Positions 1-10,373 of a stretch of 64,000 bases of DNA are shown here, in pieces. The stretch is from positions 30,171,501 to 30,235,500 of the forward strand of contig NC_079881.1 of assembly GCF_029227915.1 (NCBI RefSeq). Direction: 5' to 3'. How positions within the stretch are numbered: the stretch's first letter is position 1; each line of letters begins with the position of its first letter. The stretch is from Hydractinia symbiolongicarpus (Eukaryota > Cnidaria > Hydrozoa > Anthoathecata > Hydractiniidae). The notes under the pieces were generated by a model. The model did no database searches. It was not told the origin of the DNA and was given only the letters and a program-made list of their open reading frames with translations. The translations under genes and the position numbers were made by a program.

Positions 1-406
1 ACGCTGAATAAAAGAAGTTTAATCGCTGGCAAACGAAAACCTGCGATTTCCCGTAAATCCCGGACTCGGCCCGTATAGTCGAATGTATACAAAAAAAGTA
101 CCCTCTGAGTAAACTCATTTCCAAAACGATTTTTTAAATTATCTTTTCACCACTAAAACGATTGAGACTTGTAGTTTTCAAAAATGTTTTCATTTTTGAT
201 GAGACGCTGAATAAAAGAAGTTTAATCGCCGGCAAACGAAAACCCGCCATTACCCGTAAACCCAGAACTCGGCCCGCATAGTCAAAAGTATACAAAGAAA
301 GTACCCAGGGAGTAAACTCATTTCCCGAACGATTTTTTAAATTACTTTTTCACCACTAAAACGCATGAGACTTGTAGTTTTCAAAAATGTTTTCATTTTT
401 GATGAG
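1..406. repeat. Two monomers matching 3,204-3,608
   Basis: The first two monomers (starts at 1 and 204) match those at 3,204 and 3,407 (offset 3,203), including the CGCTGGC and CCCTCTGAG variants of the first and the CCGCCATTACCC variant of the second. The next monomer at 407 matches 3,812, not 3,609. The copy on the right therefore carries one additional monomer (3,609-3,811, marked GGAAAGCACC) relative to the left. The array continues to the left of the window. Confidence 0.8.
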
Positions 407-609
407 ACGCTGAATAAAAGAAGTTTAATCGCCGGCAAACGAAAACCTGCGATTTCCCGTAAATCCCGGACTCGGCCCGCATAGTCAAAAGTATACAAAG
501 AAAGTACCCAGGGAGTAAACTCATTTCCCGAACGATTTTTTAAATTACTTTTTCACCACTAAAACGCATGAGACTTGTAGTTTTCAAAAATGTTTTCATT
601 TTTGATGAG
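407..609. repeat. Representative type B monomer (203 bp)
   Basis: This is a full-length monomer close to the array consensus. In monomer coordinates it shows GCCGGC at 25-30, CCCGG at 59-63, AAAAGTATAC at 81-90, CCCAGGGAG at 101-109, CCCGAACG at 121-128, the AT-rich tract at about 129-147, and a dyad at 178-199. AAAA before GTATAC and CCCAGGGAG define type B. A hand count of the consensus gives about 76 G+C of 203 and 12 CpG, against about 7 expected from base composition, so the consensus is not CpG-depleted. The strand is arbitrary because no transcription signal was identified. Confidence 0.9.
584..605. other. Dyad (hairpin-capable inverted repeat), representative copy
   Basis: TCAAAAATG at 584-592 and CATTTTTGA at 597-605 are exact reverse complements separated by four T. 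The element recurs near monomer positions 178-199 in nearly every monomer. Common variants (TTAAAAATG, TCAGAAATG, TCGAAAATG, TCAAGAATG) weaken one base pair but keep the rest. The arms are A/T-rich. Short dyads able to form hairpins or cruciforms have been proposed to mark centromeric satellites that lack CENP-B boxes. Whether this one has such a role is inference. Confidence 0.8.
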
Positions 610-1622
610 ACGCTGAATAAAAGAAGTTTAATCGCCGGCAAACGAAAACCTGCGATTTCCCGTAAATCCCGGACTCGGCCCGTATAGTTGAATGTATACA
701 AAGAAAGTACCCTGTGAGTAAACTCATCTCCGAAACGGGTTTTTCAATTATCTTTTCACCACTAAAACGCATGAGACTTGCAGTTTTCAAAAATGTTTTC
801 ATTTTTGATGAGACGCTTAATAAAAGAGGTTTAATCGCCGGCAAACGAAATCCCGCGATTTCCCGTAAATCCCGGGCTTGGCCCGTATAGTCGAATGTAT
901 ACAAAGAAAGTACCCAGGGAGTAAACTCATTTCCCGAACGTTTTTTTAAATTTTTTTTTCACCACTAAAACGCATGAGACTTGTAGTTTTCAAAAATGTT
1001 TTCATTTTTGATGATACGCTTAATGAAAGAGGTTTAATCGCCGGCAAACAAAAACCCGCGATTTCCCGTAAATCCCGGGCTTGGCTCGTATAGTCGAATG
1101 TATACAAAGAAAGTACCCTGTGAGTAAACTCATTTCCAGAACGATTTTTTAAATTATTTTTTCACCACTAAAACGCATAAGACTTGTAGTTTTCAAAAAT
1201 GTTTTCATTTCTGAAGAGACGCTGAATAAAAAAAGTTTAATCGCCGGCAAACGAAAACCCGAGATTTCCCGTAAATCCCGGGCTTGGCCCGTATAATCAA
1301 AAGTATACAAAGATAGTACCCAGGGAGTAAACTCATTTCCCGAACGATTTTTTGATTTATATTTTCACGACTAAAACGCATGAGACTTGTAGTTTTCAAA
1401 AAGGTTTTCATTTTTGATGAGACGCTGAATAAAAGAAGTTTAATCGCCGGCAAACGAAAACCCGCCATTACCGTAAACCCAGAACTCGGCCCGCATAGTC
1501 AAAAGTATACAAAAAAGTACCCAGGGAGTAAACTCATTTCCCAAACGATTATTCAAATTATTTTTTCACCACTAGAGCCCATGAGACTTGTAGTTTTTAA
1601 AAATGTTTTCATTTTTGATGAG

Positions 1623-1804
1623 ACGCTGAATAAAAGAAGTTTAATTGCCGGCAAACGAAAACCCGCGATTTCCCGTAAATCCCGGACTCGGCCCGTATAG
1701 TCAAAAGTATACAAGGAAAGTACCCAGTGACTAAACTCATTTCCCGAACGATTTTTTAAATTATCTTTTCACCACTAAAACGATTGAGACTTGTAGTGGA
1801 TGGA
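1623..1804. repeat. 182-bp monomer with dyad deletion
   Basis: At 1,791-1,810 the sequence runs TTGTAGTGGATGGAACG, so about 21 bp net is missing and most of the inverted repeat is gone. The monomer is 182 bp (starts at 1,623 and 1,805). Identical deletions occur in the monomers at 2,413-2,594, 5,028-5,209 and 5,818-5,999, all descended from one event through the nested duplications. Confidence 0.88.
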
Positions 1805-2412
1805 ACGCTGAATAAAAGAAGTTTAATCGCCGGCAAATGAGAACCCGCCATTACCCGTAAACCCAGAACTCGGCCCGCATAGTCAAAAGTATACAAAAAA
1901 AGTACCCAGGGAGTAAACTCATTTCCCGAACGATTTTTTAAATTATTTTTTCACCACTAAAACGCATGAGACTTGTAGTTTTCAAAAATGTTTTCATTTT
2001 TGATGAGACGCTGAATAAAAGAAGTTTAATCATTGGCAAACGAAAACCTGCGATTTCCCGTAAATCCCGGACTCGGCCCGTATAGTCGAATGTATACAAA
2101 GAAAGTACCCTCTGAGTAAACTCATTTCCAAAACGATTTTTTGATTTATATTTTCACGACTAAAACGCATGAGACTTGTAGTTTTCAAAAATGTTTTCAT
2201 TTTTGATGAGACGCTGAATAAAAGAAGTTTAATCGCCGGCAAACGAAAACCCGCCATTACCGTAAACCCAGAACTCGGCCCGCATAGTCAAAAGTATACA
2301 AAAAAAGTACCCAGGGAGTAAACTCATTTCCCAAACGATTATTCAAATTATTTTTTCACCACTAGAGCCCATGAGACTTGTAGTTTTTAAAAATGTTTTC
2401 ATTTTTGATGAG

Positions 2413-2594
2413 ACGCTGAATAAAAGAAGTTTAATTGCCGGCAAACGAAAACCCGCGATTTCCCGTAAATCCCGGACTCGGCCCGTATAGTCAAAAGTAT
2501 ACAAGGAAAGTACCCAGTGAGTAAACTCATTTCCCGAACGATTTTTTAAATTATCTTTTCACCACTAAAACGATTGAGACTTGTAGTGGATGGA
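2413..2594. repeat. 182-bp monomer with dyad deletion (copy)
   Basis: Same 21-bp net loss as at 1,623-1,804; the junction TTGTAGTGGATGG begins at 2,581. It belongs to the second copy of the 790-bp unit. Confidence 0.88.
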
Positions 2595-5027
2595 ACGCTG
2601 AATAAAAGAAGTTTAATCGCCGGCAAATGAGAACCCGCCATTACCCGTAAACCCAGAACTCGGCCCGCATAGTCAAAAGTATACAAAAAAAGTACCCAGG
2701 GAGTAAACTCATTTCCCGAACGATTTTTTAAATTATTTTTTCACCACTAAAACGCATGAGACTTGTAGTTTTCAAAAATGTTTTCATTTTTGATGAGACG
2801 CTGAATAAAAGAAGTTTAATCATTGGCAAACGAAAACCTGCGATTTCCCGTAAATCCCGGACTCGGCCCGTATAGTCGAATGTATACAAAGAAAGTACCC
2901 TCTGAGTAAACTCATTTCCAAAACGATTTTTTAAATTATCTTTTCATCACTAAAACGATTGAGACTTGTAGTTTTCAAAAATGTTTTCATTTTTGATGGA
3001 ACGCTGAATAAAAGAAGTTTAATCGCCGGCAAACGAGAACCCGCCATTACCCGTAAACCCAGAACTCGGCCCGCATAGTCAAAAGTATACAAAAAAAGTA
3101 CCCAGGGAGTAAACTCATTTCCCGAACGATTTTTTAAATTATTTTTTCACCACTAAAACGCATGAGACTTGTAGTTTTCAAAAATGTTTTCATTTTTGAT
3201 GAGACGCTGAATAAAAGAAGTTTAATCGCTGGCAAACGAAAACCTGCGATTTCCCGTAAATCCCGGACTCGGCCCGTATAGTCGAATGTATACAAAGAAA
3301 GTACCCTCTGAGTAAACTCATTTCCAAAACGATTTTTTAAATTATCTTTTCACCACTAAAACGCATGAGACTTGTAGTTTTCAAAAATGTTTTCATTTTT
3401 GATGAGACGCTGAATAAAAGAAGTTTAATCGCCGGCAAACGAAAACCCGCCATTACCCGTAAACCCAGAACTCCGCCCGCATAGTCAAAAGTATACAAAG
3501 AAAGTACCCAGGGAGTAAACTCATTTCCCGAACGATTTTTTAAATTACTTTTCACCACTAAAACGCATGAGACTTGTAGTTTTCAAAAATGTTTTCATTT
3601 TTGATGAGACGCTGAATAAAAGAAGTTTAATCGCCGGCAAACGAAAACCTGCGATTTCCCGTAAATCCCGGACTCGGCCCGTATAGTCGAATGTATACAA
3701 GGAAAGCACCCTGTGAGTAAACTCATTTCCGAAACGATTTTTTCAATTATCTTTTCACCACTAAAATGCATGAGACTTGTAGTTTTCAAAAATGTTTTCA
3801 TTTTTGATGAGACGCTGAATAAAAGAAGTTTAATCGCCGGCAAACGAAAACCTGCGATTTCCCGTAAATCCCGGACTCGGCCCGCATAGTCAAAAGTATA
3901 CAAAGAAAGTACCCAGGGAGTAAACTCATTTCCCGAACGATTTTTTAAATTACTTTTTCACCACTAAAACGCATGAGACTTGTAGTTTTCAAAAATGTTT
4001 TCATTTTTGATGAGACGCTGAATAAAAGAAGTTTAATCGCCGGCAAACGAAAACCTGCGATTTCCCGTAAATCCCGGACTCGGCCCGTATAGTTGAATGT
4101 ATACAAAGAAAGTACCCTGTGAGTAAACTCATCTCCGAAACGGGTTTTTCAATTATCTTTTCACCACTAAAACGCATGAGACTTGCAGTTTTCAAAAATG
4201 TTTTCATTTTTGATGAGACGCTTAATAAAAGAGGTTTAATCGCCGGCAAACGAAATCCCGCGATTTCCCGTAAATCCCGGGCTTGGCCCGTATAGTCGAA
4301 TGTATACAAAGAAAGTACCCAGGGAGTAAACTCATTTCCCGAACGTTTTTTTAAATTTTTTTTTCACCACTAAAACGCATGAGACTTGTAGTTTTCAAAA
4401 ATGTTTTCATTTTTGATGATACGCTTAATGAAAGAGGTTTAATCGCCGGCAAACGAAAACCCGCGATTTCCCGTAAATCCCGGGCTTGGCTCGTATAGTC
4501 GAATGTATACAAAGAAAGTACCCTGTGAGTAAACTCATTTCCAGAACGATTTTTTAAATTATTTTTTCACCACTAAAACGCATAAGACTTGTAGTTTTCA
4601 AAAATGTTTTCATTTCTGAAGAGACGCTGAATAAAAAAAGTTTAATCGCCGGCAAACGAAAACCCGAGATTTCCCGTAAATCCCGGGCTTGGCCCGTATA
4701 ATCAAAAGTATACAAAGATAGTACCCAGGGAGTAAACTCATTTCCCGAACGATTTTTTGATTTATATTTTCACGACTAAAACGCATGAGACTTGTAGTTT
4801 TCAAAAAGGTTTTCATTTTTGATGAGACGCTGAATAAAAGAAGTTTAATCGCCGGCAAACGAAAACCCGCCATTACCGTAAACCCAGAACTCGGCCCGCA
4901 TAGTCAAAAGTATACAAAAAAGTACCCAGGGAGTAAACTCATTTCCCAAACGATTATTCAAATTATTTTTTCACCACTAGAGCCCATGAGACTTGTAGTT
5001 TTTAAAAATGTTTTCATTTTTGATGAG

Positions 5028-5209
5028 ACGCTGAATAAAAGAAGTTTAATTGCCGGCAAACGAAAACCCGCGATTTCCCGTAAATCCCGGACTCGGCCCG
5101 TATAGTCAAAAGTATACAAGGAAAGTACCCAGTGAGTAAACTCATTTCCCGAACGATTTTTTAAATTATCTTTTCACCACTAAAACGATTGAGACTTGTA
5201 GTGGATGGA
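5028..5209. repeat. 182-bp monomer with dyad deletion (copy)
   Basis: This is the copy of 1,623-1,804 shifted by 3,405 bp; the junction begins at 5,196. Confidence 0.87.
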
Positions 5210-5817
5210 ACGCTGAATAAAAGAAGTTTAATCGCCGGCAAATGAGAACCCGCCATTACCCGTAAACCCAGAACTCGGCCCGCATAGTCAAAAGTATACA
5301 AAAAAAGTACCCAGGGAGTAAACTCATTTCCCGAACGATTTTTTAAATTATTTTTTCACCACTAAAACGCATGAGACTTGTAGTTTTCAAAAATGTTTTC
5401 ATTTTTGATGAGACGCTGAATAAAAGAAGTTTAATCATTGGCAAACGAAAACCTGCGATTTCCCGTAAATCCCGGACTCGGCCCGTATAGTCGAATGTAT
5501 ACAAAGAAAGTACCCTCTGAGTAAACTCATTTCCAAAACGATTTTTTGATTTATATTTTCACGACTAAAACGCATGAGACTTGTAGTTTTCAAAAATGTT
5601 TTCATTTTTGATGAGACGCTGAATAAAAGAAGTTTAATCGCCGGCAAACGAAAACCCGCCATTACCGTAAACCCAGAACTCGGCCCGCATAGTCAAAAGT
5701 ATACAAAAAAAGTACCCAGGGAGTAAACTCATTTCCCAAACGATTATTCAAATTATTTTTTCACCACTAGAGCCCATGAGACTTGTAGTTTTTAAAAATG
5801 TTTTCATTTTTGATGAG

Positions 5818-5999
5818 ACGCTGAATAAAAGAAGTTTAATTGCCGGCAAACGAAAACCCGCGATTTCCCGTAAATCCCGGACTCGGCCCGTATAGTCAAA
5901 AGTATACAAGGAAAGTACCCAGTGAGTAAACTCATTTCCCGAACGATTTTTTAAATTATCTTTTCACCACTAAAACGATTGAGACTTGTAGTGGATGGA
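5818..5999. repeat. 182-bp monomer with dyad deletion (copy)
   Basis: This is the copy of 2,413-2,594 shifted by 3,405 bp; the junction begins at 5,986. Confidence 0.87.
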
Positions 6000-8230
6000 A
6001 CGCTGAATAAAAGAAGTTTAATCGCCGGCAAATGAGAACCCGCCATTACCCGTAAACCCAGAACTCGGCCCGCATAGTCAAAAGTATACAAAAAAAGTAC
6101 CCAGGGAGTAAACTCATTTCCCGAACGATTTTTTAAATTATTTTTTCACCACTAAAACGCATGAGACTTGTAGTTTTCAAAAATGTTTTCATTTTTGATG
6201 AGACGCTGAATAAAAGAAGTTTAATCATTGGCAAACGAAAACCTGCGATTTCCCGTAAATCCCGGACTCGGCCCGTATAGTCGAATGTATACAAAGAAAG
6301 TACCCTCTGAGTAAACTCATTTCCAAAACGATTTTTTAAATTATCTTTTCATCACTAAAACGATTGAGACTTGTAGTTTTCAAAAATGTTTTCATTTTTG
6401 ATGGAACGCTGAATAAAAGAAGTTTAATCGCCGGCAAACGAGAACCCGCCATTACCCGTAAACCCAGAACTCGGCCCGCATAGTCAAAAGTATACAAAAA
6501 AAGTACCCAGGGAGTAAACTCATTTCCCGAACGATTTTTTAAATTATTTTTTCACCACTAAAACGCATGAGACTTGTAGTTTTCAAAAATGTTTTCATTT
6601 TTGATGAGACGCTGAATAAAAAAAGGTTAATCGCTGGCAAACGAAAACCTGCGATTTCCCGTAAATCCCGGACTCGGCCCGTATAGTCGAATGTATACAA
6701 AGAAAGTACCCTCTGAGTAAACTCATTTCCAAAACGATTTTTTAAATTATCTTTTCACCACTAAAACGCATGAGACTTGTAGTTTTCAAAAATGTTTTCA
6801 TTTTTGATGAGACGCTGAATAAAAGAAGTTTAATCGCCGGCAAACGAAAACCCGCCATTACCCGTAAACCCAGAACTCCGCCCGCATAGTCAAAAGTATA
6901 CAAAGAAAGTACCCAGGGAGTAAACTCATTTCCCGAACGATTTTTTAAATTACTTTTCACCACTAAAACGCATGAGACTTGTAGTTTTCAAAAATGTTTT
7001 CATTTTTGATGAGACGCTGAATAAAAGAAGTTTAATCGCCGGCAAACGAAAACCTGCGATTTCCCGTAAATACCGGACTCGGCCCGTATAGTCGAATGTA
7101 TACAAGGAAAGCACCCTGTGAGTAAACTCATTTCCGAAACGATTTTTTCAATTATCTTTTCACCACTAAAATGCATGAGACTTGCAGTTTTCAAAAATGT
7201 TTTCATTTTTGATGAGACGCTTAATAAAAGAGGTTTAATCGCCGGCAAACGAAATCCCACGATTTCCCGTAAATTCCGGGCTTGGCCCGTATAGTCGAAT
7301 GTATACAAAGAAAGTACCCAGGGAGTAAACTCATTTCCCGAACGATTTTTTAAATTTTTTTTTCACCACTAAAACGCATGAGACTTGTAGTTTTCAAAAA
7401 TGTTTTCATTTTTGATGATACGCTTAATGAAAGAGGTTTAATCGCCGGCAAACGAAAACCCACGATTTCCCGTAAATCCCAGGCTTGGCCCGTATAGTCG
7501 AATGTATACAAAGAAAGTACCCTGTGAGTAAACTCATTTCCAGAACGATTTTTTAAATTATTTTTTCACCACTAACACGCATAAGACTTGTAGTTTTCAA
7601 AAATGTTTTCATTTCTGAAGAGACGCTGAATAAAAGAAGTTTAATCGCCGGCAAACGAAAACCCGAGATTTCCCGTAAATCCCGGGCTTGGCCCGTATAA
7701 TCAAAAGTATACAAAGATAGTACCCAGGGAGTAAACTCATTTCCCGAACGATTTTTTGATTTATATTTTCACGACTAAAACACATGAGACTTGTAGTTTT
7801 CAAAAATGTTTTCATTTTTGATGAGACGCTGAATAAAAGAAGTTTAAACGCCGGCAAACGAAAACCTGCCATTTCCCGTAAATCCCGGACTCGGCCCGTA
7901 TAGTCAAAAGTATACAAAGAAAGTACCCAGGGAGTAAACTAATTTCCCAAACGATTTTTTAAATTATTATTTCACCACTAAAGCCCATGAGACTTGTAGT
8001 TTTCAAAAATGTTTTCATTTTTGATGAGACGCTGAATAAAAGAAGTTTAATCGCCGGCAAACGAAAACCTGCGATTTCCCGTAAATCCCGGACTCGGCCC
8101 GTATAGTCGAATGTATACAAAGAAAGTACCTTGTGAGTAAACTCATTTCCGAAACGATTTTTTCAATTATCTTTTCACCACTAAAACGCATGAGACTTGC
8201 AGTTTTCAAAATGTTTTCATTTTTGATGAG

Positions 8231-8342
8231 ACGCTGAATAAAAGAAGTTTAATCGCCGGCAAACGAAAACCCGCCATTTCCCGTAAACCCAGAACTCGGC
8301 CCGCATAGTCAAAAGTATACAATGAAAGTACCCAGGGAGTAA
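8231..8342. repeat. 112-bp partial monomer (91-bp deletion)
   Basis: Monomer starts fall at 8,231, 8,343 and 8,546, so this unit is 112 bp and the next is a full 203 bp. GTAAAC at about 8,338 runs directly into GCTGAATAAAAG, removing the T-tract, the CACCACTAAAACG segment and the dyad. The breakpoints share only an AC dinucleotide, suggesting end joining rather than homologous exchange. Confidence 0.9.
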
Positions 8343-10170
8343 ACGCTGAATAAAAGAAGTTTAATCTCCGGCAAACGAAAACCTGCGATTTCCCGTAAAT
8401 CCCGGACTCGGCCCGTATAGTCGAATGTATACAAAGAAAGTACCCTGTGAGTAAACTCATTTCCGAAACGATTTTTTCAATTATCTTTTCACCACTAAAA
8501 CGCATGAGACTTGCAGTTTTCAAAAATGTTTTCATTTTTGATGAGACGCTGAATAAAAGAAGTTTAATCGCCGGCAAACGAAAACCCGCCATTACCCGTA
8601 AACCCAGAACTCGGCCCGCATAGTCAAAAGTACACAAAGAAAGTACCCAGGGAGTAAACTAATTTCCCGAACGATTTTTTAAATTATTTTTTCACCACTA
8701 AAACGCATGAGACTTGTAGTTTTCGAAAATGTTTTCATTTTTGATGAGACGCTGAATAAAAGAAGTTTAATCGCCGGCAAACGAAAACCTGCGATTTCCC
8801 GTAAATCCCGAACTCGGCCCGTATAGTCGAATGTATACAAAGAAAGTACCCTGTGAGTAAACTCATCTCCAAAACGATTTTTTCAATTATCTTTTCACCA
8901 CTAAAACGCATGAGACTTGCAGTTTTCAAAAATGTTTTCATTTTTGATGAGACGCTTAATAAAAGAGGTTTAATCGCCGGCAAACGAAATCCCGCGATTT
9001 CCCGTAAATCCCGGGCTTGGCCCGTATAGTCGAATGTATACAAAGAAAGTACCCAGGGAGTAAACTCATTTCCCGAACGATTTTTTAAATTTTTTTTCTC
9101 ACCGCTAAAACGCATGAGACTTGTAGTTTTCAAAAATGTTTTCATTTTTGATGAGACGCTGAATAAAAGAAGTTTAATCGCCGGCAAACGAAAACCCGAG
9201 ATTTCCCGTAAATTCCGGGCTTGGCCCGTATAGTCGAATGTATACAAAGAAAGTACCCTGTGAGTAAACTCCATTCCAGAACGATTTTTTAAATTATTTT
9301 TTCACCACTAAAACGCATAAGACTTGTAGTTTTCAAAAATGTTTTCATTTCTGATGAGACGCTGAATAAAAGAAGTTTAATCGCCGGCAAACGAAAACCC
9401 GAGATTTCCCGTAAATTCCGGGCTTGGCCCGTATAATCAAAAGTATACAAAGATAGTACCCAGGGAGTAAACTCATTTCCCGAACGATTTTTTGATTTAT
9501 ATTTTCACCACTAAAACGCATGAGACTTGTAGTTTTCAAAAATGTTTTCATTTTTGATGAGACGCTGAATAAAAGAAGTTTAATCGCTGGCAAACAAAAA
9601 CCTGCGATTTCCCGTAAATCCCGGACTCGGCCCGTATAGTCGAATGTATACAAAGAAAGTACCCTCTGAGTAAACTCATTTCCAAAACGATTTTTTAAAT
9701 TATCTTTTCACCACTAAAACGATTGAGACTTTTAGTTTTCAAAAATGTTTTCATTTTTGATGAGACGCTGAATAAAAGAAGTTTAATCGCCGGCAAACGA
9801 AAACCCGCCATTACCCGTAAACCCAGAACTCGGCCCGCATAGTCAAAAGTATACAAAGAAAGTACCCAGGGAGTAAACTCATTTCCCGAACGATTTTTTA
9901 AATTACTTTTTCACCACTAAAACACATGAGACTTGTAGTTTTCAAAAATGTTTTCATTTTTGATGAGACGCTGAATAAAAGAAGTTTAAACGCCGGCAAA
10001 CGAAAACCTGCCATTTCCCGTAAATCCCGGACTCGGCCCGTATAGTCAAAAGTATACAAAGAAAGTACCCAGGGAGTAAACTAATTTCCCAAACGATTTT
10101 TTAAATTATTATTTCACCACTAAAGCCCATGAGACTTGTAGTTTTCAAAAATGTTTTCATTTTTGATGAA

Positions 10171-10373
10171 ACGCTGAATAAAAGAAGTTTAATCGCCGGC
10201 AAACGAAAACCTGCGATTTCCCGTAAATCCCGGACTCGGCCCGTATAGTCGAATGTATACAAAGAAAGTACCCTGTGAGTAAACTCATTTCCGAAACGAT
10301 TTTTTCAATTATCTTTTCACCACTAAAACGCATGAGACTTGCAGTTTTCAAAAATGTTTTCATTTTTGATGAG
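10171..10373. repeat. Representative type A monomer (203 bp)
   Basis: This full-length monomer differs from type B by linked changes: GAATGTATAC instead of AAAAGTATAC, CCCTGTGAG instead of CCCAGGGAG, CCGAAACG instead of CCCGAACG, TTCAATTATC after the T-tract, and CTTGCAG instead of CTTGTAG before the dyad. Types A and B alternate in many stretches, giving a 406-bp dimer rhythm. Chimeric monomers that combine the left part of one type with the right part of the other are also present, consistent with exchange inside monomers. Confidence 0.85.

Larger units (their letters stand above)
1345..2930. repeat. Nested 790-bp tandem duplication (4-monomer unit)
   Basis: Two copies of a four-monomer unit lie at about 1,345-2,134 and 2,135-2,930. 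Markers repeat with a 790-bp offset: the truncated dyad at 1,791 and 2,581, CATTACCGTAA, and the ACTAGAGCCC variant. The unit is 22 bp shorter than 4 x 203 because of the 21-bp dyad deletion and a 1-bp deletion. Both ends map to the same T-tract (ACGATTTTTTGAT against ACGATTTTTTAAA), so the junction formed there. The pair is itself copied at 4,750-6,335. Confidence 0.85.
407..3811. repeat. 3,405-bp higher-order repeat, copy 1
   Basis: Base 407 onward repeats at 3,812 onward with a constant offset of 3,405 bp. The unit holds 17 monomer positions, shortened by two monomers with 21-bp deletions and a few 1-bp losses. It includes a nested 790-bp tandem duplication. By eye I found only five substitutions against copy 2: at 1,050, 1,731, 3,216, 3,221 and 3,667. 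Such low divergence implies a very recent duplication or homogenisation. Confidence 0.88.
4750..6335. repeat. Second copy of the nested 790-bp duplication
   Basis: This is the 3,405-bp-shifted copy of 1,345-2,930, with the dyad-deleted markers at 5,196 and 5,986, again 790 bp apart. The 790-bp duplication therefore happened before the 3,405-bp duplication, or both copies were later homogenised. Confidence 0.83.
3812..7185. repeat. 3,405-bp higher-order repeat, copy 2 (ends early)
   Basis: This copy runs colinearly with 407 onward until about 7,180, where the match to copy 1 stops inside the ATGCATGAGACTT stretch. To the right, the sequence instead matches 4,218 onward with an offset of 2,999 bp. 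About two monomers are therefore skipped at the junction, which lies within a monomer just before the dyad. The monomer at 7,014 keeps the GGAAAGCACC marker seen at 3,609-3,811. Confidence 0.85.

Noticed and set aside
584-605. Rho-independent terminator (stem followed by T residues)
   Set aside because: The stem is AT-rich with no GC stem and no following T-run in the right place, there are no upstream genes, and the repeat context is a eukaryotic-type satellite.
407-609. CENP-B box
   Set aside because: The closest match on the minus strand, GTTCGGGAAATGAG (from the CTCATTTCCCGAAC segment), fits TTCG and the central A but lacks the CGGG half, so the essential core is incomplete.
407-609. tRNA-derived SINE origin (internal A and B boxes)
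   Set aside because: The only B-box-like string on the minus strand, CGTTCGGGAAA, matches the GGTTCGANTCC consensus poorly, and there is no A box at suitable spacing, poly-A tail or target-site duplication.
596-904. Recurrent 102-codon minus-strand open frame, seen dozens of times, as a gene family
   Set aside because: It spans one and a half satellite monomers. The period of 203 is not divisible by three, so the frame changes each monomer. Variants include frame-breaking indels in many copies, there is no promoter or conserved start context, and no domain was recognised.
1380-1700. Plus-strand open frames of 71-106 codons (here, 4,785, 11,657, 29,109, 49,406 and others)
   Set aside because: They are the opposite-strand or shifted reading of the same monomers, overlap minus-strand frames fully, and appear or vanish with single-base indels.
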